Positions 57,553 through 64,000 of a stretch of DNA of 64,000 bases are shown piece by piece (the stretch's first letter is position 1; each line of letters starts with the position of its first letter). The notes under the pieces are model-generated. The model saw only the letters and a program-made list of their open reading frames with translations. It was not told where the DNA came from and did not search any database. A program made the translations under genes and the position numbers. The DNA is taken from assembly GCA_942492965.1 (NCBI GenBank), contig OW818656.1:3534001-3598000 (forward strand). The letters are read 5' to 3'. This DNA is from Sphingosinicella sp942492965 (GTDB lineage Bacteria > Pseudomonadota > Alphaproteobacteria > Sphingomonadales > Sphingomonadaceae).

Positions 57553-59961
57553 ATGACATACACCAATCGTCGCATAATGATGATCGCCGCAACAGCCTTG
57601 ACGCCGCTGTGCGTGCCGGCCGCAATGGCGCAGGCGCAGGCGCAGGCGCAATCGACCGAAGCGGCGGAAGCCGCGCCGATGCCCGGCATGGTCGGCGAAA
57701 TCGTCGTAACCGCCAGCCGCCGATCGGAAAGCATCAACAAGGTATCTTCCAGTATCGCCGCCTATGACCGGCAGGCGCTCGACAATCAGGGCATCCGCAG
57801 CTTCAGCGACGTCGTCTCCCAGACACCGGGCCTTTCTCTGCAGCAGCAAAGTACGTTCCAGCCGGCGAACATCGCGATCCGCGGCATCCGCTCGACTGTC
57901 GGCGCCGCCACGACGGGCATCTATATCGACGATACGCCGATCCAGACGCGTAGCGCGGGCGCCCAGAGCCCGGGCGATGCGCTGCCGACCATCTTCGATC
58001 TGGACCGTGTCGAGGTTCTGCGCGGCCCGCAGGGAACGCTGTTCGGCTCCGGCTCGGAAGGCGGCGCTGTGCGTTTCATTTCGCCCGCGCCCGACCTTGA
58101 CGAGGTGCAGGCCTATGGCCGCGCCGAGCTTTCTTCGACCGACAGTGGCGGCATCAATTACGAAGGGGGCGCTGCGGCCAGCACACCGATCGTGGAAGGC
58201 AAGCTGGCGATACGGCTGAGCGGATCCTACCGCCATGAATCCGGCTTCGTGGACCGTATCAACGAACGCACCGGCGCGATGGTGGACAAGGATGCGAACA
58301 ATTCGGCTGTCCACACGATGAAGGCGGCTGTGCTTTGGGCGCCGACCGAAAATCTGCGGATCACGCCATCCCTGAATTTCCAGGAATCACGCGCCGACGA
58401 TTACGGCCAATTCTATGTTCGCCTGTCCGACCGCGCGAAGCAGCGCCTGATCAGCGGGCGCACCAACCAGCAGCCGTCGAAGGACCGCTTTTATCTGCCG
58501 GCCCTGAAAATCGAAGCGGATTTCGGCGACGTGACGGCAACGTCGGTCACATCCTTCTTTTCCCGCCGCCAGTCGATGGTGCTCGATTTCACGCTTCTGG
58601 ACGAGTCCGTCGCCCGCCTGTTCAATGGGTTGCGACCACCAGAGACGCAGTTGCCTGGTGTTGGAACCCTGCCTGTCCCCATCCTGATCCCGGAAGCGTT
58701 CGTGGCAGCGGGCGGGGCGACCAACACGACCGACAACAGCCAGGACAATTTCATGCAGGAGGTCCGGCTTCAATCGAACAACACAGAGTCTACATTCAGC
58801 TGGCTGATCGGCGGCTTCTATCAGCGCGCGAAGCAGCAGAATATCGTCAATGTCCGCGATGCCTATTACGCGGACGTGTTCGAGACGCTTCGCGGCATCC
58901 AGAATCGCGAGGAAATCTCGCGCTATTACCGCGACTTCAACCTGGTCGACGAGCAGCTTGCGGCATTCGGGAACATAGACTTTCGCTTCGGCGCGGTGAC
59001 GCTTTCGGCCGGCGGCCGGATCGCCTCCGCGAAATTCTCCTTCGACGAATTGCTGGAAGGCTCGTTCGTGCCCCCGACGGGGCGAACCTTCAATTCCGGC
59101 AAGCAGAAGGAATCGCCGTTTACGCCGAAGGTGAGCGTGACGTGGGAGCCTTCGAGCGCGACGCTCGTCTACGCCTCCGCGTCCAAGGGCTTCCGTGTGG
59201 GCGGCGCGAACGTGCCAATCACACCGTCGCCGCCCTGTCTCGATTCGCTATCGCAGCTCGGGCTCAGCACGGCGCCGGGAACCTTCGATTCTGACTCGGT
59301 CTGGAACTACGAGGTCGGCGGGAAGGTCGGGCTTCTGGACCGGAAGGTGCAGGTCAACGCCAGCATCTATCATGTCGATTGGAGCAACATCCAAAGCTTC
59401 GTGAATCTCTCCGGGTGCCCCGGCGGGTTCATCACCAATCTCGGCTCTGCCAACAGCGACGGGTTCGACCTATCGATCAGCGCGCGGCCCACCGACTCGC
59501 TCTTCGTCGCGCTCGCGGGCGGCTACAACAAGTCGCGCTTTGCCAAGACGCTCACGTCGAACGGCATCATCCTTGCCGAACGCGGCGCGGAAGTGAGCGA
59601 TGCGCCGCCGTGGCAGATCACTGCGACGCTTGAATATTCGATGCCGCTGGGCAGTGGCACCGGCTATGTGCGGGGCATCAATCAATATGCGTCGCGCAAC
59701 AACGGCACGATTTCCAAGTACGACACGCCCACGTCTTCGGGTTACGATCCCAACGGGCGCCGCAACGACGGCTATCACCTGACCAGCCTGCGCGTCGGCT
59801 GGCGCGACGACAATTTCGACCTGGCGCTGTTCGCCGACAATCTGTTCAATTCGCATCCGCAGCTGAATTACATCTCGAACGCGTTTCCGACCGATACGAC
59901 CTATTATGCCAACACGCTCCGGCCGCGCACGATCGGCCTGACGCTGACCGCCCGGCGCTGA
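57553..59961 (+). CDS. TonB-dependent outer-membrane receptor
   Basis: From ATG 57553 (GGGGGAG ten bases upstream) the protein is 802 residues. A signal peptide (MIAATALTPLCVPAAMAQ) is followed by a short AQAQAQAQ repeat and GEIVVTASRRSESINKVSSS. The plug reads VEVLRGPQGTLFGSGSEGGAVRF, and the barrel ends TIGLTLTARR rather than in an aromatic residue, though LTLTA lies just before. This is the catabolic sphingomonad subclass. It is divergent from the aminotransferase/kinase operon and probably imports its substrate. Confidence 0.92.
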   Translation: MTYTNRRIMMIAATALTPLCVPAAMAQAQAQAQSTEAAEAAPMPGMVGEIVVTASRRSESINKVSSSIAAYDRQALDNQGIRSFSDVVSQTPGLSLQQQSTFQPANIAIRGIRSTVGAATTGIYIDDTPIQTRSAGAQSPGDALPTIFDLDRVEVLRGPQGTLFGSGSEGGAVRFISPAPDLDEVQAYGRAELSSTDSGGINYEGGAAASTPIVEGKLAIRLSGSYRHESGFVDRINERTGAMVDKDANNSAVHTMKAAVLWAPTENLRITPSLNFQESRADDYGQFYVRLSDRAKQRLISGRTNQQPSKDRFYLPALKIEADFGDVTATSVTSFFSRRQSMVLDFTLLDESVARLFNGLRPPETQLPGVGTLPVPILIPEAFVAAGGATNTTDNSQDNFMQEVRLQSNNTESTFSWLIGGFYQRAKQQNIVNVRDAYYADVFETLRGIQNREEISRYYRDFNLVDEQLAAFGNIDFRFGAVTLSAGGRIASAKFSFDELLEGSFVPPTGRTFNSGKQKESPFTPKVSVTWEPSSATLVYASASKGFRVGGANVPITPSPPCLDSLSQLGLSTAPGTFDSDSVWNYEVGGKVGLLDRKVQVNASIYHVDWSNIQSFVNLSGCPGGFITNLGSANSDGFDLSISARPTDSLFVALAGGYNKSRFAKTLTSNGIILAERGAEVSDAPPWQITATLEYSMPLGSGTGYVRGINQYASRNNGTISKYDTPTSSGYDPNGRRNDGYHLTSLRVGWRDDNFDLALFADNLFNSHPQLNYISNAFPTDTTYYANTLRPRTIGLTLTARR

Positions 59962-59977
59962 CCGGGCACCTGGGACG

Positions 59978-60009
59978 GACAGGTCGCGGACGGGAGGTCG
60001 CGGCCTGTC
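59978..60009. terminator. Possible hairpin between convergent genes
   Basis: GACAGG (59978-59983) and CCTGTC (60004-60009) pair across a GC-rich 20-base loop in the short gap between the TonB receptor and GlxA genes. The long loop makes this weak. Confidence 0.28.
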
Positions 60010-60011
60010 GT

Positions 60012-60950
60012 TCAGGCTTTCGGCTCGCGCCGCAGCGCGCGCCTCAGGTTGCGCTCATCGCCGAAACCGTAGTCGCGGGCGATCCGCTTGAGTGAGGAGT
60101 TGCCGCGTTCGATCGCGCTTTGCGCGGCTTCGAGGCGCAGCGCCGCGATGGCGCGGGCAGGGGTCCGGCCAGTCCGGTCGCGATAGCGGCGGGAAAAGGT
60201 TCGGACGCTCATACCGGCGATTTCGGCCATCTGTTCCACGGTCAGCGGATGCGCCAGATTTTCGCGGATCCAGGCGTGCAGTGCGGCGAAGCTGTCGTCA
60301 GCGATCTGGAGCGAAAACGGCTGGCTGAGCTGCGGCTGCGAACCCGAACGGCGCAGATAGACCACCAGATAGCGCGCGACGTCCATGGCCGCCTCGTAGC
60401 CGTAGTCGTCCTCGATCAGTGCGAGCGACATATCGATGCCCGTCGTGACGCCGGCGCAGGTCCAGATGTCGCCGTCCTGCACATAAATGCTGTCCGCCTC
60501 GATCCGCGCCTTGGGTGCGCGCTTGCGGAGCTGATCGACCGCCGCCCAGTGCGTCGTCGCCCTGCGCCCGTCCAGGCGCTTCGCGGCGGCGAGGAGGAAG
60601 GCGCCCGTGCAGACCGAGCACAGCCGCCGCACGCGCGGGGCGACGTCGGCGATCCAGCGCACCATGTCTTCGGGCACCTTGGGCGTGCGCGGGCTGCCGC
60701 CGCCCGGCACGATCACGGTATCGACATCGCCGAGGTCGGCGCAGGGCGTCGTCTGGATCAGCATGCCGCTCGATGTGCGCACAAGGCCGCCGGCGAGCGA
60801 TACGGTGGAAATCCTGTAGCGCGGCGTCTTGTCGCCGGAGGCGTCGGCCGCGAGCCAGAAGGCCTCGAGCGGGCCCGACACGTCCAGAATGTTCACGTCG
60901 TCATACAGTGTGAACGCGATATGCAGCGGTGCGGGCGCACACGCCTTCAT
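60012..60950 (-). CDS. GlxA-type transcriptional regulator (DJ-1 domain + AraC domain)
   Basis: The 312-residue protein has an N-terminal DJ-1/PfpI domain (IAFTLYDDVNILDVSGPLEA, DTVIVPGGGSPRTP, SVCTGAFLLAAAKRLDGRRA) and a C-terminal AraC domain with LTVEQMAEIAGMSVRTFSRR and RIARDYGFGDERNLRRALRR. GlxA regulators sense small nitrogenous metabolites in several systems. Its ATG overlaps the IclR stop by four bases, so SDR, IclR and GlxA form one minus-strand unit. Confidence 0.92.
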   Translation of the reverse strand: MKACAPAPLHIAFTLYDDVNILDVSGPLEAFWLAADASGDKTPRYRISTVSLAGGLVRTSSGMLIQTTPCADLGDVDTVIVPGGGSPRTPKVPEDMVRWIADVAPRVRRLCSVCTGAFLLAAAKRLDGRRATTHWAAVDQLRKRAPKARIEADSIYVQDGDIWTCAGVTTGIDMSLALIEDDYGYEAAMDVARYLVVYLRRSGSQPQLSQPFSLQIADDSFAALHAWIRENLAHPLTVEQMAEIAGMSVRTFSRRYRDRTGRTPARAIAALRLEAAQSAIERGNSSLKRIARDYGFGDERNLRRALRREPKA

Positions 60951-61777
60951 CGGGCCGCCGCCGGTTCAGGGAAGCACATCCGCGAGCGGAGCAGCTTCGA
61001 GGCATCGGCGCAGCAACCAAGGAGCTGGCGGAGCAGGGCGGGGGGCGGGGTGTTCCCTTTCAGCTCCTCGCTCGCCATGACGAGCGTCACGATGCCGGCC
61101 AGCATCTCCTCCTGATCGAACACAGGCGCGGCGATAGCGCCGTAGCCGACGTTGTACTTGTTGCGGTCCCAGCAATAATAATCGCGCTGGATCGCGGCGA
61201 CCTGCGCGCGGAAACGGTCTTCGTCCTCGATGCGGAATTCTGCCTCGCGCTGTTTCAGATGACCGAGCAGAAGCTCCCGCCGCTCGCGCGGCTGGAATGC
61301 GAAGGCGATGCGCGCGCTGGGAGAAAACGGCAGGCTCATGACCAGCCCGACATTCACCTCGATGCGAATATCGGCGCTCGCCGGCGGTAGGCACTGGAGC
61401 ACGATCGCATCGGCACCGGCCGGCGCGCACAGGAGGACGGTCTGGTTGGTCTCCGCGCTCAGATCGCGCAGCGGCTTTTCCAGTATCTGGCTGAGATCAT
61501 GCCGCGCGGAGGCGATCTTTCCCCAGCGCAGCACGCGCCATCCCAGTTGATAGCCGCGCCCGGCGGGTGCGCGCGAAACGATGCCGAGCAGTTCCAGATT
61601 GGCGAGGTGACGCGATGCGCGAGATTTGGTGATGCCCAGAACGTCGGCGACCTTCTGGACGCCAGCGCGTCCTTCCTGCTCGGCAAGAAGGTCGATGATC
61701 GCCGTGGCGGCGGCGACCGCCTCGATCTTGGGCGGGACGGACTGCGGCGCGCGTCGTCTGGGGTCGCGGTTCAGCAT
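60947..61777 (-). CDS. IclR-family transcriptional regulator (B)
   Basis: The 276-residue protein has an N-terminal winged helix-turn-helix (GVQKVADVLGITKSRASRHL, ANLELLGIVSRAPAG) and an IclR effector domain (LLCAPAGADAIVLQCLPPAS, VGYGAIAAPVFDQEEMLAGI). It lies behind the SDR gene and close to the type B operator at 62.57 kb, which also occurs before the Rieske operon. It is therefore the best candidate for the protein that binds type B sites. Confidence 0.92.
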   Translation of the reverse strand: MLNRDPRRRAPQSVPPKIEAVAAATAIIDLLAEQEGRAGVQKVADVLGITKSRASRHLANLELLGIVSRAPAGRGYQLGWRVLRWGKIASARHDLSQILEKPLRDLSAETNQTVLLCAPAGADAIVLQCLPPASADIRIEVNVGLVMSLPFSPSARIAFAFQPRERRELLLGHLKQREAEFRIEDEDRFRAQVAAIQRDYYCWDRNKYNVGYGAIAAPVFDQEEMLAGIVTLVMASEELKGNTPPPALLRQLLGCCADASKLLRSRMCFPEPAAAR

Positions 61778-61786
61778 GATCGGCTC

Positions 61787-62530
61787 CTAGAGGAAATGGC
61801 GACCGCCGTTCACGGCGATCGTCTGGCCAGTGATGAAGGCATTGCTGACGAGCAGAAGCACGGCCTCGGCAACCTCTTCGCCCGTTCCGGCGCGGCCGGC
61901 GGGAATCGCGGCAATGGTGTCCGGGTCCATCAGCCTGCCCATATCCGTATCGATGAGGCCCGGTGCAACCGCGTTCACAGTGATCCCGTCCCCCGCGACG
62001 CGCGCGGCGTAGCCCCGGGTCAGCCCTTCCAGCGCCGCCTTGGATGCATTGTACATGACGCTGATGCCGCTCGCGGGCTGCGCGGTCCGTGCCGCGATCG
62101 ATGAAATGTTGACGATGCGGCCCCAGCGTCGCCTCCGCATGCCCGGCAAGACCGCCTGAGAACACAGGAACGCCGATTTGAGATTGACCGCGATGGTGTG
62201 ATCGAAATCCGCCTCGGTGATCTCGTCGAGGCTGTGACGCGGCGCGATGCCGGCGTTGTTGACCAGTATGCCGATCGGCCCGAGTTGCGTTTCGACGGCC
62301 GAGACCATGCTTCCGACGGCATCTGCGTTCGACACGTCGGCGCCAACTGCGATCCCCTGACCGCCATCCCGACGGATCAGCTCGATGACCGCGTCAGCCT
62401 CGGTTCCGCGCTCCCGATAGTTCACCGCCACCGTGGCACCGGTGCGCGCCAATGCCATCGCGATCGACCTTCCGATGCCGCGCGATCCGCCGGTGACAAG
62501 CGCTACGCGCGTCCCCGATTGGTCCATCAT
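61787..62530 (-). CDS. Short-chain dehydrogenase/reductase (FabG-like)
   Basis: From ATG 62530 the protein is 247 residues; the frame is open to 62836 but that part overlaps the divergent FAH gene. It has the NAD(P) motif VALVTGGSRGIGRSIA, the NNAG motif (ILVNNAGIAPRH), the catalytic Ser-Tyr-Lys set in SSIAARTAQPASG and MYNASKAALEG, and the end NGGRHFL. It reduces or oxidises a ketone/alcohol. In context it may act on a dihydrodiol or a hydroxyacid of the aromatic pathway. Confidence 0.9.
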   Translation of the reverse strand: MMDQSGTRVALVTGGSRGIGRSIAMALARTGATVAVNYRERGTEADAVIELIRRDGGQGIAVGADVSNADAVGSMVSAVETQLGPIGILVNNAGIAPRHSLDEITEADFDHTIAVNLKSAFLCSQAVLPGMRRRRWGRIVNISSIAARTAQPASGISVMYNASKAALEGLTRGYAARVAGDGITVNAVAPGLIDTDMGRLMDPDTIAAIPAGRAGTGEEVAEAVLLLVSNAFITGQTIAVNGGRHFL

Positions 62531-62567
62531 CCAGCCCTCCGGATTGCACAAAGGGCGAGCATGTTGG

Positions 62568-62607
62568 TTTGTCGCGCCAAATGCAACTTCCTGTGTGACT
62601 TGTTGCA
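62568..62607. promoter_or_regulatory. Operator, type B, in the SDR/FAH divergent promoter
   Basis: TGCAAC (62582-62587), 14 bases and GTTGCA (62602-62607) form a perfect inverted repeat, extendable to ATGCAAC/GTTGCAT. The 21 bases 62568-62588 match 40442-40462 at 18 positions. It sits 45 bases before the FAH start and 38 bases before the SDR start. Confidence 0.65.
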
Positions 62608-62651
62608 TCAGGCGACCGGAATTTCTAGCGCGAAAGCAGCGGAGAGACAAA

Positions 62652-63629
62652 ATGAAGATCGCGACATTCGAAAGCGGTGGGCAGATACGGACCGGAGCGG
62701 TGACGCCGGACGGCGCGCTTCTCGATCTCGCGGCTGCATCGGGGGCAGCGCGGGCGCCGTTGTTCGCAACGATGCTGACGATCATCGAGAATGAAGAGGC
62801 GGCGCTGGACACTGCGGCAAATCTGCTCGCGGCCAATCGCGGCGATCATCTGCATGCGCTGGAGACGGTACGCCTGCTGGCGCCGCTGCCCGTGCCCAAT
62901 TCGATCCGCGATTTCGCCAATTTCGAGCTGCATACGCTGCAGGCGCTGGAGGCGAGCATGCGCACGCGCGCGGCTACGCAGCCCGATCCCGAAGCGGCCT
63001 ATGCGGGTTACAAGGCGAGCGGCGCCTATAACCTGCCGCCGATCTGGTATGAGCGGCCGTTCTATTTCAAGGGCAACCGCATGACGTGCTCCGGCCACGG
63101 CGCGACGATCCGCTGGCCGCGCTTTACGAGCACGATGGATTACGAGGTCGAATGCGCCGCGATCATCGGCAAGCGCGGCGTGGACATCGCGGCGGAAGAC
63201 GCGCGCGATCACATTTTCGGCTACACGATCTACAATGATTTCAGCGCGCGCGACGAGCAGGTGCGCGACCAGCAGTTCCGCATGGGGCCGTCCAAGGGCA
63301 AGGATTTCGACACGGGCAATGCCTTCGGCCCCTGGATCGTGACGCGCGACGAACTGCCCGATCCGGCGGCACTGCGCATGGAAAGCCGCATCAACGGCGA
63401 GGTGCAGGGGCAGGGGCGGCTCGGCGACATGCAGCACAGCTTCGAGCAGATCATCGCCTTTGTGAGCCGCGACGAGACGCTGTATCCCGGCGACGTGCTG
63501 GGATCGGGGACGATGGGCAACGGCTGCGGCTTCGAAACCGGCCGCTATCTGCAGCCGGGCGATGTGATCGACCTTACCATCGAGGGCATCGGCACGCTGA
63601 CCAACATCATCGGCGAGAAGCGGTGCTGA
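62652..63629 (+). CDS. Fumarylacetoacetate hydrolase-family protein (second copy)
   Basis: ATG 62652 follows GGAGAGA and gives 325 residues. The FAH domain is typical: PIWYERPFYFKGNRMTCSGH, MDYEVECAAIIGKRGVDI with the E-x-E metal ligands, HIFGYTIYNDFSARDEQVRD with the metal Asp, GKDFDTGNAFGPWIVTRDEL and GTMGNGCGFETGRYLQPGD. This is a more standard member than the copy at 41.8 kb. It likely hydrolyses or decarboxylates a ring-cleavage product. It is followed 24 bases later by an extradiol dioxygenase gene. Confidence 0.92.
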   Translation: MKIATFESGGQIRTGAVTPDGALLDLAAASGAARAPLFATMLTIIENEEAALDTAANLLAANRGDHLHALETVRLLAPLPVPNSIRDFANFELHTLQALEASMRTRAATQPDPEAAYAGYKASGAYNLPPIWYERPFYFKGNRMTCSGHGATIRWPRFTSTMDYEVECAAIIGKRGVDIAAEDARDHIFGYTIYNDFSARDEQVRDQQFRMGPSKGKDFDTGNAFGPWIVTRDELPDPAALRMESRINGEVQGQGRLGDMQHSFEQIIAFVSRDETLYPGDVLGSGTMGNGCGFETGRYLQPGDVIDLTIEGIGTLTNIIGEKRC

Positions 63630-63653
63630 GGCACGAAACCACGGGAGTCCGTT

Positions 63654-64000
63654 TTGGCTGAAATCGTCCTGGGCATCGGTTGCGCGCACACGCCGCAGCT
63701 TCATACGCTGGCAGAGGATTGGGATATCCGCGCCGCGCGCGATCGGCAGGACGGCATTCCGCTGTGGTTTCACGGCCGCAAGATGCTCTACGCCGAACTG
63801 GAGGCGATGCGCGCGCACGAGAATATCGGCGCCGAACTCGACATGGCGACGCGGCAGGCGGCGCTCGATGCGAGCTTCGCCGCGATGGACCGGCTGCACG
63901 CCGCCTATGTCGCCGCCGATCCCGACGTTGTGATTATCGTCGGCAACGACCAGCATGAGATTTTCTCCGACATGGTGCCGGCCTTCGCCGTTATTGCTGC
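63654..64000 (+). CDS. LigB-type (class III) extradiol dioxygenase, N-terminal part (3' end outside window)
   Basis: The frame opens at TTG 63654, preceded by GGGAG, and runs off the right edge. It begins AEIVLGIGCAHTPQLHTLAE, containing the conserved His of the LigB family, then PLWFHGRKMLYAELEAMRAH, and DPDVVIIVGNDQHEIFSDMV, where the NDQHE motif is another metal/active-site region. LigB enzymes cleave catecholic rings such as protocatechuate or gallate beside the hydroxyls. Partnered with an FAH-family hydrolase it forms a ring-cleavage unit. Confidence 0.88.
   Translation, partial: MAEIVLGIGCAHTPQLHTLAEDWDIRAARDRQDGIPLWFHGRKMLYAELEAMRAHENIGAELDMATRQAALDASFAAMDRLHAAYVAADPDVVIIVGNDQHEIFSDMVPAFAVIA

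Noticed and set aside
57630..57660. Short tandem repeat GCGCAG as a regulatory or CRISPR-like repeat
   Set aside because: It encodes the AQAQAQAQ tract at the end of a receptor signal peptide and is only four units long.

Overview
The window looks like chromosomal or large-plasmid DNA from a GC-rich alphaproteobacterium, most probably a sphingomonad (Sphingomonas, Sphingobium, Novosphingobium or a relative). This rests on five large TonB-dependent receptors placed beside catabolic genes, the style of the IclR, TetR and GlxA regulators, and dense minus/plus operons with ATGA stop-start overlaps. No rRNA, tRNA, CRISPR array or intact insertion sequence was seen. The left and right edges cut through genes.

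Layout. (1) 1-4.2 kb: the end of a hydantoinase/oxoprolinase gene, a DUF917 gene and a large MalT-like LuxR regulator. (2) 4.2-11 kb: a methyltransferase, a RidA protein, a thioredoxin-reductase-like flavoprotein, an MFS carrier, a gamma-glutamyltransferase-like protein and a TRZ/ATZ-type amidohydrolase. (3) 11-27 kb: two diverged proteins related to linalool dehydratase-isomerase (one with an export signal, one without) flank an operon for a zinc alcohol dehydrogenase, an acyl-CoA ligase and an aldehyde dehydrogenase, plus a TetR regulator, a molybdopterin oxidoreductase, an NTF2-like protein and two TonB receptors. This resembles the order of chemistry in linalool/geraniol degradation: isomerise an allylic alcohol, oxidise it to the acid, activate it with CoA. 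(4) 27-37 kb: a minus-strand metal block (DUF2946, a small membrane protein, DUF2244, two TonB receptors, an exported DJ-1 protein, a PepSY membrane protein, an exported Fe/Mn superoxide dismutase, PCu(A)C and SCO copper proteins), bordered by a transposase remnant and a cruciform sequence.

(5) 37-64 kb: an aromatic or amino-compound catabolic region. A dipeptidase/RidA/NTF2 operon is divergent from an aromatic-type aminotransferase. A Rieske oxygenase, FAH-family enzyme, ACMSD-like decarboxylase, aldehyde dehydrogenase, MFS carrier and IclR regulator follow. On the minus strand lie a ThDP-dependent enzyme and an M20 hydrolase, then a seven-gene operon: class III aminotransferase/phospho-lyase, APH-type kinase, peptide-deformylase-like enzyme, aldehyde dehydrogenase, MFS carrier, NTF2-like protein and exported DJ-1 protein. 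At the right end are a TonB receptor, GlxA and IclR regulators, an SDR, a second FAH enzyme and the start of a LigB-type extradiol dioxygenase.

Two pairs of intergenic motifs tie distant operons in region 5 together. A [C/T]GCAAC-N14-GTTGC[G/A] element with a conserved flank lies before both the Rieske operon and the FAH/LigB-SDR divergent promoter. A 19-bp near-palindrome matching at 16 of 19 positions lies before both the aminotransferase/dipeptidase divergent pair and the ThDP-enzyme operon. These suggest at least two regulons inside one catabolic island. All functions are read from sequence motifs by eye; no database search was run.
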